Notes: a model not told the origin generated them from the letters alone. Counted from the first letter of the stretch, positions 20,830-31,247 are shown. The stretch is 64,000 nucleotides of DNA from Tetrapisispora phaffii CBS 4417 (GCF_000236905.1 NC_016524.1:496001-560000), one strand, 5' to 3'. Made by a program: numbers and translations.

Positions 20830-21430
20830 TATTGTTTATTTATACTATTGTTAATGTTAATATTTGGATATTGCGTTATTGAAATTTATTGGCTTGTATT
20901 ATATAAATAACTTTCTCCTTTTATGGAACAACTGCATAGAACTAGCAGAAGCAATCAAAGATTAAAGTAAAATAATATATATATATATATATATAGATGT
21001 TTATTATAGAGAAGAACTGATATATAAACAAAATTATCTTGTAAATCAATTGATTACTTTTTATGCTGAGTGAAAGAATCCTTAATTTTTATGGCCTTTG
21101 CTCTTTTCTTGAAATATTAGGAACAATGTAAAAACGAATAGCTTCTTTAACAGTAACAAGAAATATACCAAATCAAAGTATTTAAAACAATTATACTGAT
21201 AACTAGTTAATAAATAGATGCGGTCATCATAATTTACAGACACAGGCAGTTTTTTAATTAATTCGAATTAAATTAAGATATTCACTCATGCAGCACATGA
21301 AGTGTTCAACTATTTTGAGTTGAAAAATGTTAATAAATGTTTACTATTAAATAAAAACAAAAATAATTAAATGACTTCTAATTTTGATTAAACATACATA
21401 TATACATATATACACATATATTTAGATATT
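20830..21430. other. Intergenic, MPC1 promoter
   Basis: 601 bp, very AT-rich, with a TA dinucleotide run at about 20975-20995. No open frame, intron signals or RNA gene seen. Confidence 0.65.
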
Positions 21431-21841
21431 TTATTTATTTATTAGTTTATTGATGATGGTGGAAAGAGTGGCTCCAATAAATGACCCGACTACCATGCCA
21501 TTATTAAAGGTGTCGGTATAAGTTGTACTCAATTTAGAGTCCTTTTTGTTTTTAGAGTCAAGTACATTTGCCAGTGCACTTTTGTTCTTTTTAATATGCT
21601 TTTTTTTGATTCTGTTTGGCAATTTATGACTTTTATGCTTTGTTAAACCACTGTCGTTTGATTTATCTATATTTATAACTTTTTCCTCTGATTTGGTAAA
21701 AGTATCGATTGGTTTCTCACTTGATCCGTTTTGTTTAATCATCTTTGGAGGATGATCTTCTCTATCGTAATTATTGTGTTCACTGTGTTCAGGTTTAGTT
21801 TCCTTATTATTTTCGTTTTCTTTACAGTTACTTTCTTTCAT
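21431..21841 (-). CDS. Unrecognised small basic protein with hydrophobic C-terminal tail
   Basis: 136 aa with a proper ATG. I do not recognise it. Residues 1-105 are highly charged and Asn/Lys-rich (NENNKETKPEHSEHNN, then HKLPNRIKKKHIKKNK) and probably disordered. The last ~24 residues (GMVVGSFIGATLSTIINKLI) are hydrophobic and small-residue-rich and end two residues after, so the protein could be tail-anchored with its basic part in the cytosol. It lies between MPC1 and the FHA protein on the same strand; that neighbour also ends in a glycine-rich hydrophobic segment preceded by a KKRKK cluster, so the two could be related or work at one membrane. It is not KXD1, which has no such tail. Coding status is likely but not certain. 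Confidence 0.6.
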   Translation of the reverse strand: MKESNCKENENNKETKPEHSEHNNYDREDHPPKMIKQNGSSEKPIDTFTKSEEKVINIDKSNDSGLTKHKSHKLPNRIKKKHIKKNKSALANVLDSKNKKDSKLSTTYTDTFNNGMVVGSFIGATLSTIINKLINK

Positions 21842-22294
21842 TGCTAATATTTTTTGAATAGCTGTAAGCTTTTCTATGGTATCTCTTAAAAAAAATTTAT
21901 TAAATGAATCCAGTTATAATAGTATATATAGAAGCTTTATATATATATATTAGTTTACTCTGTAACTAGCTATGAAATCACATCTTTTATTCATTTTGTC
22001 TGGACATCTAACTCGAGGTTTGACATCTGTTTCATCTCGGTGTCAGCGTTGTGACATATAACTGCAGCCCAAAAAATGTGACGCCATAACCATTAATAGG
22101 TATATCATAAAATAAGAATAAGAACGCTGGAGTTAAAAAAAGATTGAAATTAACTAATTAATTTTAAAAAGTTAACTAGTATCATAAAGCTAAACTATGT
22201 TAAATATGAAACGTTAGACTCATAAATAAAAGTACTCAAAAAAAAAAACAACGTGAAAAATTATTTAACTTTTTAAAATTAAGTGTCTTTCCAA
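21842..22294. other. Intergenic between two minus-strand genes
   Basis: 453 bp. AT-rich near both genes, with a GC-richer middle (about 22005-22095: TGTCAGCGTTGTGACA and ATGTGACGCCAT). TGACA/TGACG-like motifs recur there and may be promoter sites for the small tail-anchored protein. No gene seen. Confidence 0.5.
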
Positions 22295-23563
22295 TTAATC
22301 CAGTTTTTGATTTTGTTCTAACTTATTTGCGACTGCAATTAATAATCCAAAGGTTCCTATCGATCCAACAGCCAAACCTACTAGCCCACATATTATTAAT
22401 TCTTTTTTACTCCTGAGCGTTTTAGTAATCGCATTAATCTTTTTTCTTTTCTTTATTGGACTGCATATTTTTCTTAAGTTAATCTCTTGAAATTCTGGTT
22501 GCAGTGATCTTTTACTGGATTTATGTTTCGAATAATTGTGATTAAATTTATCATCATAAATAGTGCACGGGGAAGTGATGTTAGAAGTCACAGCTGGCAC
22601 ACTGTCTTGAATGATTTCGTCAGTCCCTGATATATCAATATCGGCAGTAAAATTATTAGCAGGATATGTAATTATTGGGTCAATACTTTGTGATCCTTTT
22701 TTTGAGATCTTTGAAGTATCCAAAATTACAAAATCATTATTCTTTGGATATTCTTGTCGATCTTCTGCATGTAAAGAAACGACACTATACTTCTCATCAA
22801 TCAACTCCGATCTGGTTTCAAAACAATCATCAACAGTTTCAGGGCTTGGGCTTAACTCTTCAGAACCACTTTCTGAAGTTCTAGTGTCAGAATATATAAT
22901 ATTTTCAAAACTTGACAGGTTAGAACTATCTGGATCTAAATCGTTACTTACCTTAGAATAACTTATAGATATCTCATCTTCTTCTCTTTCACTTCTCGTG
23001 TCGAATAAGTTATCTCCAAGTCGCGCCTCATTAAAGTCAGCAACAATTTTCTCGTTGACAGAAGAATCACTAAGTTCGTAACTATCACTTAAACTTACAA
23101 TATCGTCCTCATTGACTAAATTTTCCACTTCAAGTTGACAAATATAACCCTTCGACAACGGATCTTGAAAGATAACCACACGGCACCGTAGCTTGTAAAG
23201 AATACGAGAATCGCTTTCATTATTCTTTAAATCAATCAAACCAAAATATTCACCATTCTTTATATCGATCACATCTTGTTTTTGATCATTGCAGTAAAGA
23301 TCAACGATACCATAAGAGCTATCTAAATCAGTTACAAATATCCTAAATTGGTCGACGACAGAAGTGTCAGATAATGTAGGTTGCAACAATTTTATACATA
23401 ACGATGCATGATTTCTTGACAAAAATCGATCATTGAAATAAAAATTATTAGTATCAGAGTTTCTTGATTCGATCCTGTCACTAGCACGTCCAATAATCTC
23501 AATGACACCAGCGTCACGCCTCGATTCATTCAAATCAAAAATACGTTGCCTAATGTCTAACAT
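22295..23563 (-). CDS. FHA-domain protein with C-terminal membrane segment (YGL081W-like)
   Basis: 422 aa. Residues about 20-135 look like a forkhead-associated phosphopeptide-binding domain: IEIIGRASDR at the first strands, FLSRNHASLCI (the conserved S-R-N-H-A pattern), then SSYGIVDLY in place of the usual S-x-N-G-T. Residues 150-340 are acidic and Ser/Asp-rich. A basic cluster (KRSLQ..., PIKKRKK) precedes a glycine-rich hydrophobic helix at about 389-412, a likely tail anchor. By position, next to MPC1 (YGL080W), it should correspond to S. cerevisiae YGL081W, of unknown function. The Far9/Far10 proteins share the FHA-plus-tail layout, but synteny does not favour them. Phosphothreonine binding is expected from the domain only. 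Confidence 0.75.
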   Translation of the reverse strand: MLDIRQRIFDLNESRRDAGVIEIIGRASDRIESRNSDTNNFYFNDRFLSRNHASLCIKLLQPTLSDTSVVDQFRIFVTDLDSSYGIVDLYCNDQKQDVIDIKNGEYFGLIDLKNNESDSRILYKLRCRVVIFQDPLSKGYICQLEVENLVNEDDIVSLSDSYELSDSSVNEKIVADFNEARLGDNLFDTRSEREEDEISISYSKVSNDLDPDSSNLSSFENIIYSDTRTSESGSEELSPSPETVDDCFETRSELIDEKYSVVSLHAEDRQEYPKNNDFVILDTSKISKKGSQSIDPIITYPANNFTADIDISGTDEIIQDSVPAVTSNITSPCTIYDDKFNHNYSKHKSSKRSLQPEFQEINLRKICSPIKKRKKINAITKTLRSKKELIICGLVGLAVGSIGTFGLLIAVANKLEQNQKLD

Positions 23564-23950
23564 AATTTAGAAAAATAAAAATAGATTATAGTAACCTAAA
23601 GGGACTATCTTGAAATAACTGAAGTCAACTTTAAAACCTTTTGTAATATATATTATCAAGATATAAAATTCTATACCCCTTTTAGCCTTTCTAAAGATTT
23701 ATCACCACTACGTCCCGTATTATTTACTTTTATTCTTATTAAATAAAACTAATATTACTTTATATATATGATCTACTTTTAAATATGTTTTCATCTTGTT
23801 TATATATGTGTCTCTCTTATCTTTGTTCTTTTAAATTTTTAAGGGTTCCCCCTTCTATCATATAATGATCACATTTTTTTTGTTTTTAAGATCATCATAA
23901 GGGATGGGCGGTTATCTTAATTGTCACTTTCTATTTATATAGTGAAGGCT

Positions 23951-23990
23951 TACACACACACATACATACACACACACATATATATATATA
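23951..23990. repeat. CA/TA dinucleotide microsatellite
   Basis: Run of ACAC, CATACATAC and then (TA)n in the FHA/SEC15 spacer. Simple sequence, no function inferred. Confidence 0.9.
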
Positions 23991-24536
23991 AACATATGCA
24001 ACTGAATGAACAAGACTAATAGTTAGAAGATTCCATTACATTCCAAACAAGTACAAGGACTGTCAGTTTTTTAAAACTAGCTGTGATGATGTCTTAAAAA
24101 TTGGTATGTTAAGCTTTTAAATTGATTGGGAGACTCAATCCAACAATGGTAAGTTTCCTAACTGCAGACGTTCATCTTTTTTTTAGAAAACATATTAGAG
24201 ATGCTATTTATATTTGACGGAGGTGCTAGGTAGATATTTGAATATACTGTTTATGCATTTAATGCAACAGTCGTGATATTCTTTAGTTTCCTTGCCTTTG
24301 TGGTGGTTTGCAAGTACTTTTTTTAGTAGAGAAGACTGTTTTATATCTGCGCATAGAATATTAAATGGGCTGTTTCTGTTTCTATTTACCCTGACTAACC
24401 GTCATTATAAACGAGGAATTCAATCTGTAATATAGGGAAATAACTTAAAAGGCACTAGAATATATTAATATTAACATAAAGTGTAATAAATTAAATTAGG
24501 TCTGATCAGAGTATTTTTACTGGAACTATCCATTAT

Positions 24537-24561
24537 AGAACTGTCAAACTATAACAGTTCT
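24537..24561 (+). other. Inverted repeat upstream of SEC15
   Basis: AGAACTGT, 9-nt spacer, ACAGTTCT: perfect 8-bp arms about 130 nt before the SEC15 start. A 10-bp palindrome TCTGATCAGA lies just upstream at 24501-24510. Could be a dimeric factor site or a leader hairpin; not assigned. Confidence 0.5.
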
Positions 24562-24691
24562 GAGGTGTGTTAATTTCGATTGAGTTTTTAGGAGATATAA
24601 TTGATCCAAATTATCCAAGAAAATAAAGAAACACACTGGAGCAAGAGGGCACGAGAATCAGAGAAGTTTTAGTTTGAGCTTGCATTGGTAA

Positions 24692-27397
24692 ATGACTCAG
24701 GATAATCAAACTGATATTTCATCAGGCCTTCAGCAGGTCATATTGTCTACTAGTGTTGTGGGGAAAAATAATAGGGAGAAAGAGTTACAATACAGGAAAA
24801 TTGATAAGATTCAAGATTTTAATGATGTTTCTGATGGTAGATCCATAGACGATTTTTTTGAATTGGATTCACTGACATTTGATAAGTGGGTTCCATTATT
24901 AAGAAAATCGATCGAGGCTGAACAACTACATCCTCTCGTGGATAACTTGTATAATTCTATTGATGATCATTTTGAAGGTTTAGAGACACAATTATTACAA
25001 GATGCACAAATAAGTGATAAACTGAAAACATCAATACCTCAAATATCAAATATCCAAGACATTATAGAGGGATCATTAAGTGCTGATATTTCAAATTTAC
25101 AAAATGCATTAACAAAATCCACAACTGAGGTTATTTTAAAAAAAGAAGTTTATCTTAATAATAAAAAAATTTCATCAAAAGTCAAAGAGACTTCAATATT
25201 GATAAGTAAAGTTTTAAGAATATTAGAATTAGCAAATAATTGTCAAGACTTAATCATTGAAAAGAATTTTTTCAAAGCGTTACAAAATATTGAAACTTTA
25301 GAACAGATTTATTTGCAAGAATTCAAAAATTATAATTTCCAATTCTTAAATGAAATTTATGGTTCCATCCCATTTTTAAAATCTTCTATTAAAGATGAAT
25401 GTGTTAATTTGATTAAAAATTCTTTTAATTTGAATTTAGGTAAAAATCTACTAACTGTGGGTGATCAATTTTTTCAAGTTTATCGGGATGAATTATTACC
25501 TGTATGGATAGAGGTTAAAGATACAATGAAATTAGGTAATTTTAAATTTAATTCGCCTATAGAAATATCATTAAGAGATCAAAATATAACATCAAAGCTA
25601 AATTTATCTAACTTTTTCGATTTAGACGAGTTTCACGATTCTATTTTAATATTCCAAAAACTAAATGAATTCGATTATTTGTTTACAGAATTGACTACCG
25701 AATATGCTTTCAGAAAAAATAAAATTATTCATCCTTTATCATGGAAAAATGCTACAAATGGTATTTCTAATACACCTGGCAGTTCAGGAAATACAGGCAA
25801 TGCGAATAATAGTGGAAATTCTGAAGCATTTCAGAAACTACTTTCGGTAAAATTTTTAAAAGAATATTTCCTGAAATTGCTTGGGTTTTTATTATATGAT
25901 ATAAACTTGAATAGAGCAACAGATTACATTATTGTTTGTAATAATTATAACGCAACCAATGAATTTTGGGATGGAATAATGCAACTAATATCACCATCAT
26001 TAGAATACTTTGTTCAAAATATATTGAACACTGAGGAAGAATTAACTGAATTTAAGGATTTTATGTGTATATTCATTGCAATATTAGAGAACTACGAACT
26101 GAATATTGATTCATTATATGCATTTTTAATATCAATCTTCAAAAAGTTCTGCAAGCTCGCGACTAATGCATTTGAGGAGGAATTTCAAGTTCTGCTAAAT
26201 GATGATGATTTCATGCCTTTGACAATAAATGATAGGCAATTATATGAAAAGGTGACAAAAATTTGTTGGATGAAAGATAGTGATGACATGCTAGTAGAAC
26301 AAAATGGAAATGATGACGATTTCATAGTTACATTACCATTTTCACCTTTATACCCAATGACATGTACATTGATAAAAAAGACATATACAAAGTTAATCTC
26401 TTTTATTTCAAGCTTTTTCCGTCATGAATTACACACAGTCAATTCTATATTAGTCACAACAGTCGATCATTTATTTAATGATATCGTAAACCACAAGATA
26501 CGTGCAAAATTAGATACTACATCAAGAGAAGAAATTGCTCAAATTTTAATCAATTTAGATTATTTCATCATCGCAGCTAATAAATTTAGTAAATTAATGG
26601 AAACAGAAAATATCATGCAGAACCCAGATATTGGTATTAAATTATCTTCTATTAATAATTATGAAGAAAGTAGAAAGCAAGCCGAATCCCAATTGATCGA
26701 ATTGATCGATAATAAAGTATCTGACATTCTTGAGACAGTTGAGTTAGACTGGAATGCTACTGTCACTAGAGAAGAGCCAGATTTTTCAATAGTCGATATT
26801 GCACAATTTTTAGAAATGATGTTTTCGTCAACATTAGTAAATTTACCATATAGTGTACAAACTCTACTTATATTTAGAGAGTTCGATTCTTTAACCACAC
26901 AATTTTTGAATATATTACTTCATGAAACTCCAGCTAAGATTACAAAAGAAAGTGTATTAAATTTTGAAGTTGATATCAAATATTTAAAGAGCATAATTTC
27001 AAGAATTTTCCCAAGTTCTGATGGTATTGAAGATGAAGAAAATGATTTGAATGGTTTGCGTGCACCACCTACTCCAATCTCACAGGTCAATAACTCTATT
27101 CACTCACCATCACTAATTGAAAATAATATTAAGTCATTAAAGGCTACCTTTACCGAGTTGGAACAATGCCTTGACCTTCTAAAATTAGATAATGTAGAAG
27201 AATATTCTGACCCAGAGATCAGAATGAGGAGATTTGCCCGTATTAGACCAGACGATGCCTCTATTCTACTCAATAAAGTAAAACCTATAACGTCCCAGAG
27301 AGAAGTAGTTTCAGCCTCGCGGGACTCAACTAGTCCATTACCAATGGAATCATTGAATACTCATAGAATTGCTAAATTCTTTAAGAATAAAAAATAA
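24692..27397 (+). CDS. SEC15: Sec15, exocyst subunit
   Basis: Exocyst component that links the vesicle Rab Sec4 to the complex at sites of secretion. 901 aa versus about 910 in S. cerevisiae. The N-terminal ~200 residues have heptad-like helical sequence (LSADISNLQNALTKSTTEVI) and the rest is all-helical, as in the CATCHR family. An Asn/Gly/Ser-rich insert (SGNTGNANNSGN) lies near residue 365. The C-terminus contains MRRFARIRPDDASILLNK, a family-like segment. Followed by TAN1 and EMC4, the order YGL233W-YGL232W-YGL231C. Confidence 0.92.
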   Translation: MTQDNQTDISSGLQQVILSTSVVGKNNREKELQYRKIDKIQDFNDVSDGRSIDDFFELDSLTFDKWVPLLRKSIEAEQLHPLVDNLYNSIDDHFEGLETQLLQDAQISDKLKTSIPQISNIQDIIEGSLSADISNLQNALTKSTTEVILKKEVYLNNKKISSKVKETSILISKVLRILELANNCQDLIIEKNFFKALQNIETLEQIYLQEFKNYNFQFLNEIYGSIPFLKSSIKDECVNLIKNSFNLNLGKNLLTVGDQFFQVYRDELLPVWIEVKDTMKLGNFKFNSPIEISLRDQNITSKLNLSNFFDLDEFHDSILIFQKLNEFDYLFTELTTEYAFRKNKIIHPLSWKNATNGISNTPGSSGNTGNANNSGNSEAFQKLLSVKFLKEYFLKLLGFLLYDINLNRATDYIIVCNNYNATNEFWDGIMQLISPSLEYFVQNILNTEEELTEFKDFMCIFIAILENYELNIDSLYAFLISIFKKFCKLATNAFEEEFQVLLNDDDFMPLTINDRQLYEKVTKICWMKDSDDMLVEQNGNDDDFIVTLPFSPLYPMTCTLIKKTYTKLISFISSFFRHELHTVNSILVTTVDHLFNDIVNHKIRAKLDTTSREEIAQILINLDYFIIAANKFSKLMETENIMQNPDIGIKLSSINNYEESRKQAESQLIELIDNKVSDILETVELDWNATVTREEPDFSIVDIAQFLEMMFSSTLVNLPYSVQTLLIFREFDSLTTQFLNILLHETPAKITKESVLNFEVDIKYLKSIISRIFPSSDGIEDEENDLNGLRAPPTPISQVNNSIHSPSLIENNIKSLKATFTELEQCLDLLKLDNVEEYSDPEIRMRRFARIRPDDASILLNKVKPITSQREVVSASRDSTSPLPMESLNTHRIAKFFKNKK

Positions 27398-27694
27398 TTA
27401 ATTAATATAGCGTTTCACAACAGATATATATCATTTACTTTATCTTTTTGTATGTTAATTCTTGAAACCTAACGTTTACTATTTATAAGAGTGAACTCTT
27501 AAACATCTAAATTTTAAAGATTCCAAAAAATTCAAGAAATAGGCGATGAGCTTAAAATTCTACAAATGTTTAAATGGGTTTAGACATTTGTACAATATTT
27601 ATAAAAATAATTAAATAATAAAGAAAGATTAGCTACCTAACTGTGAAGGGATATAAAAAAGAATCACTGATTATTATTCAAACTTAAAACAATA
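27398..27694. other. Intergenic SEC15 / TAN1
   Basis: 297 bp, AT-rich. A GC-poor core with a GGCGATGAGCTT stretch at about 27542-27553 contains a PAC-like GCGATGAG (27543-27550), about 145 nt before the TAN1 start, which would suit a gene for RNA modification. Otherwise nothing seen. Confidence 0.55.
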
Positions 27695-28671
27695 ATGTCG
27701 AGTAAAAAAAGATCTCATGAAGGAAATGCTTCCAACAAGCAATCCAAAAAAAAAGTGAGTTAAAATCATAATCCCAGAATTTGAATTTGATTTAATTTAT
27801 GAATAAATTACTAACATATTATATTGCTTATTGCATTTGGTTATAGTTCAAAGTTTCAACTGGCTTTTTAGATCCAGGTACCTCTGGTATATATGCAACA
27901 TGTTCAAGAAGACATGAAAAACAAGCTATGCAAGAGTTAGGTTTACTATTTGAAGAAAAAATGGAAGAAATGTACAGAAAAGAATTAAAAGAACTATCAG
28001 AAGAACAGAATCCAGAACAAAATGCAGATGAAAATGAATCTGAAGAGGAGCTTTCAATTGAAGACCAAATTAAACAAGAATTGTCTGAATTAAAACCAAA
28101 AACTAACGATGATGGTTCAAAAATTAGAAAGAAGGATCCACTATCTTTTATAGATTTGAATTGTGAATGTGTTATATTTTGCAAAACTCGTAAACCTATT
28201 GTACCAGAAGATTTTGTGAAAAAAATTATTGAAGATTTAGCTGATCCAAATGATATGCAAAAGAGAACTCGTTACGTCATGAAATTAACACCAATAACAA
28301 ACTCTTGTAACGCAACAATGGAACAATTTATATTATTATTAAATCGTGTGTTAGCACCACATTTCCATGAAGCTGATAAAGCAGAAAAGAGCATTAAATT
28401 TGCAGTTGATTTAACAAGACGTAATTTCAACACTATAGAAAGAATGGATTTGATAACACAAGTAGTGAAACAGGTCATTAAAGATGGGAAATATAAACAT
28501 GTCGTTGATTTAAAAGCTTATGATAAATTAATTCTCGTGGAGTGTTTTAAAAACAATATTGGTGTATCAGTAGTCGATGGAAGTTTTGGTTCAAAATACA
28601 AGAAATATAATGTTCAACAAATATTTGAAGCTAAGATGAAAGCTAAAGATAAACAAAATGAACAGAAATAG
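27695..28671 (+). CDS. TAN1: Tan1, THUMP protein for tRNA ac4C12 (two exons)
   Basis: Adapter required with Kre33 to form N4-acetylcytidine at position 12 of tRNA-Ser and tRNA-Leu. CDS is join(27695..27754,27847..28671), 294 aa; S. cerevisiae Tan1 is 289 aa and is also interrupted after its basic N-terminus. Exon 1 encodes 20 residues (MSSKKRSHEG...KQSKKK); exon 2 begins FKVSTGFLDPGTSGIYATCSR, the conserved start of the fold. The ATG at 27928 would delete that conserved part and is not the start. The THUMP domain occupies the C-terminal half (RTRYVMKLTPITNSC, FAVDLTRRNFNTIERM, YDKLILVECFKNNIGVSVVD, YNVQQIFEAK). Followed convergently by EMC4. Confidence 0.96.
27755..27846 (+). other. Intron of TAN1
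   Basis: 92 nt. Donor GTGAGT (not the usual yeast GTATGT) at 27755, branch site TACTAAC at 27809-27815, acceptor TTATAG ending at 27846. Exon 1 is exactly 20 codons, so the intron is phase 0. Removal joins ...KKK to FKVSTG in frame. Confidence 0.93.
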
Positions 28672-28806
28672 TATATCATTATATTTAACTTTATATTTCT
28701 AATATTAATTACCCCGAAATTTATTCATTATTTATTTATAAATATGTATATGTATGTGAATTATAATCATTTGAACTATGATTAAACGTTAAAATGATCT
28801 GTCAGG

Positions 28807-29355
28807 TTAAAACATAAAAATTTGCAGAGAATCTAGCATTTGAATTGGTTTCTCCCATGAAACCCAATCACTTTTCGTAGTTGGAAATAGACCCATTGAA
28901 TAAAGTTTATGAAGCCCAATTAGCATCAAAGCTACTTGAAATAAGATGTAGACTAACATATGACAATATATTTCATTTTCAGTTATCCCATTTTTATGAC
29001 CTAACAATGGTTTGAAATTTGATTTCACAGAGAATATAGCTTTTATAGGTCCTGATAATAACATCAAAGCTGTCATTATTGGAATAATTTGTAAAGATGT
29101 ACCAGACATGTAAGACATAAACATATTCATTGGAATTGATCTGGCAGGCTGTGTTGCAATTTCCCAAGACCTCTGTATCTGAAAGTCCTTCAGATCTTTA
29201 TTATTTATTGAAGGTGCAGCGTCTTTCTTCGAAATAGCCCCCTTGAATCCAGGTGGAGATGGAAGTTTTCTTGAGGTTCCATCCTTAATTGACTTGAGAT
29301 ATGAATCATTAATTAAATTGACTGCCCATCCGTGGATTTTATCATTACTGGACAT
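28807..29355 (-). CDS. EMC4: Emc4, ER membrane complex subunit
   Basis: Subunit of the EMC, which inserts tail-anchored and multipass proteins into the ER membrane. 182 aa versus 190 in S. cerevisiae. A polar cytosolic N-terminus (about 1-85, with KLPSPPGFKG) is followed by SIPMNMFMSYMSGTSLQIIPIMTALMLL, the family's conserved region, and hydrophobic segments near 95-115 and 140-160 (MLVYILFQVALMLIGLHKL). Convergent with TAN1, stops 135 nt apart, as in YGL232W-YGL231C. Confidence 0.95.
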   Translation of the reverse strand: MSSNDKIHGWAVNLINDSYLKSIKDGTSRKLPSPPGFKGAISKKDAAPSINNKDLKDFQIQRSWEIATQPARSIPMNMFMSYMSGTSLQIIPIMTALMLLSGPIKAIFSVKSNFKPLLGHKNGITENEIYCHMLVYILFQVALMLIGLHKLYSMGLFPTTKSDWVSWEKPIQMLDSLQIFMF

Positions 29356-29671
29356 TTTAGGGTTATTATCGCTACCTTCTTTACAGTTCCCTGCTTAGCT
29401 CTCTGAAAACTAGTATCTTATTTAAAATAAAAAGGAAATCAATAAAACTATTCAATAAGTTTATATGTCTTACTTAATGTAAAACTACATTTTAATAAAT
29501 TAACCATTATTTCATTTTTAGTTAATAGCTTTTCAAAGAATTAATTTTTTGAGTTTCTCATAATAAAAAATTACAACGTTAGGAGACTTGATGACAGTAA
29601 TGTTTATTAAAGATGTGATGCATATATATATATATATATATATATGATGTACATACAAGCTACTTGTAAAG
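29356..29671. other. Intergenic, EMC4 promoter
   Basis: 316 bp, AT-rich, ending in a (TA)n run at about 29622-29645 close to the stop of the next gene. Nothing else seen. Confidence 0.65.
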
Positions 29672-30007
29672 TTAATTTTCGTATAAATAGAGATAATCAA
29701 TTAGCTCATCTGGAATTGACTCCAAGAATTGTTTAATTTCAGTGAACGATACCAGATCATGTCCTAATTTTGCCAAAAATTGAGAATGAACAATAATACA
29801 TGAGATGATAAAGATAGCCGATGATGTTGTGGCTAGAAGAAGGGCTAAAAAAGCCAATATGCTCCAAATAAGTTCTTTTGGTTCATATTCTGTCATACGT
29901 TTCAACTTCATATAAAAATCATCCATTTTTGGAAACAATACTGCAAAACCTCCCATGATGGAATTAAATAACTTTCCGATAAACTCAAATATTTTTGATA
30001 TAACCAT
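29672..30007 (-). CDS. Small membrane protein, possibly YGL230C-like
   Basis: 111 aa with an ATG. One strong hydrophobic segment at about residues 48-74 (ILAFLALLLATTSSAIFIISCII) and a weaker amphipathic one at the N-terminus (ISKIFEFIGKLFNSIMGGFAVLF). The C-terminal third is soluble and acidic. I do not recognise the family. Position and strand, next to EMC4 (YGL231C), match the uncharacterised small S. cerevisiae gene YGL230C, so orthology is suggested by synteny only. The length and the organised hydrophobic pattern make it more likely coding than chance. Confidence 0.6.
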   Translation of the reverse strand: MVISKIFEFIGKLFNSIMGGFAVLFPKMDDFYMKLKRMTEYEPKELIWSILAFLALLLATTSSAIFIISCIIVHSQFLAKLGHDLVSFTEIKQFLESIPDELIDYLYLYEN

Positions 30008-30446
30008 GATTCACTGTATTATGCAATGTTCACTTAGCCTATATATGTTTATTTACTAATTGTTATACCAATTAAGCAATTAGTAGTTTCTCGTTGATTA
30101 TGAATTACTGTCAGCAGAAATATATAAGTTTACAACATAATGTCAAGCACATACACACACACATATATATATGAAAAAATACTTACAGAAATTAAAGTTA
30201 CCCATAAAGTGAATAACTTTAAACAATTTGTTTAACCATAATAACTTCATTAAACATCAATAACTTTAGAATTATTTGCTATTTTATGTCATTTTAAGAA
30301 ACTGTCCTTATATAAATTTCAATGTTAAAAAATATATATATAAATATTTAACCTTAAGAATAGCAATAAACTTTCTCAATTTACATAGGGGAAAGGGATA
30401 TTGACAGTAACTATATTATCGGAGGAATTTACTCTTAGCTTTAAGA
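30008..30446. other. Divergent promoter, small membrane protein / IRC6
   Basis: 439 bp, AT-rich, with short CA and TA runs (about 30149-30171). No further feature seen. Confidence 0.6.
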
Positions 30447-31247
30447 ATGAGACCAAGAGATAAATTATTAGTACTGTTTTCTAATGATGAAGAGGTGACT
30501 AAGATTAAATCATTTATCTTGCAAAAGGTATTTAAACTGGATAATTCAATATTGGAAAATGGTTATAATGTAAGCATTCTAAAAGATTTAGTTTGGGAGA
30601 ATAAATATTATAGCTTAAATTATGATTTATATGTTGACGAGTATGATAATATCGAAACTTGGATCAAAGAATATATCAGCAAGGAGTGTGATGTTTTACG
30701 GGAAGTTTTATCTGGAATCATAATAATAGACAAGTTCGATAATAAAACCGATACCAACGAATTATTGTCAATTAGTAAGAGTCTATCTGTTAATAAAGGC
30801 AGTGAGAATATCTTTAACATTTTCATAAACACAAATATGGATTTTGAGGATTCTAAGTTAGAAGAAATCAATGATTCAATATTAGCTTCCGAGTTTGATC
30901 ATGCAATAGAGTTCTTGAAGATAAGTTATTCTGACATCGATGAAAATATTAGTTTTGTTCCAATGGACAATGTTACTAAATATGGGGAAAGGGTTGGTTT
31001 ATCAAGGGCTATAGATATTATAGATACGTCTGATTGGGAGGGCTGTATACGAGTAATGACTAAACAGAAGACTTCGATAAAAAACAAAGAAATACGACAA
31101 GATAATGACAATGAGGAGCATAATAATTTAGATTTGCTACTAAAACAGTTGCATATAGCAAGAGAACAGTTTAACGCTTCGCAAAATAAAATCGAGGCAG
31201 AGAAGTTAGCTAATGACTTAGCAGAGGAAATTTCGAAGTTAATTTGA
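30447..31247 (+). CDS. IRC6: Irc6, clathrin-adaptor associated protein
   Basis: Irc6 resembles the mammalian p34/AAGAB family that chaperones AP-1/AP-2 adaptor assembly. 266 aa versus 237 in S. cerevisiae. The first ~190 residues have a Rab-like alternating strand/helix pattern (DKLLVLFSNDEEVTKIKSFIL; EVLSGIIIIDKF; NIFNIFINTNMDF). The C-terminus, from about 195, is charged and helical (NLDLLLKQLHIAREQFNASQ), typical of the family. Order IRC6-KEG1-ERJ5-SAP-OSW7 with matching strands reproduces YFR043C to YFR039C, which supports the name. Confidence 0.85.
   Translation: MRPRDKLLVLFSNDEEVTKIKSFILQKVFKLDNSILENGYNVSILKDLVWENKYYSLNYDLYVDEYDNIETWIKEYISKECDVLREVLSGIIIIDKFDNKTDTNELLSISKSLSVNKGSENIFNIFINTNMDFEDSKLEEINDSILASEFDHAIEFLKISYSDIDENISFVPMDNVTKYGERVGLSRAIDIIDTSDWEGCIRVMTKQKTSIKNKEIRQDNDNEEHNNLDLLLKQLHIAREQFNASQNKIEAEKLANDLAEEISKLI

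Larger units (their letters stand above)
23564..24691. other. Long divergent promoter region, FHA gene / SEC15
   Basis: 1,128 bp. Junction of the YGL080s and YGL230s synteny blocks. Contains a CA/TA dinucleotide run at about 23951-23990, a TGATGA box at about 24083, a 5-bp hairpin near 24125, and the inverted repeats described separately upstream of SEC15. A small RNA gene is possible but I cannot support one: no D box or ACA box is placed correctly. Confidence 0.5.

Noticed and set aside
24060..24170. C/D-box snoRNA around the TGATGA at 24083
   Set aside because: No D box at a suitable distance and no terminal stem.
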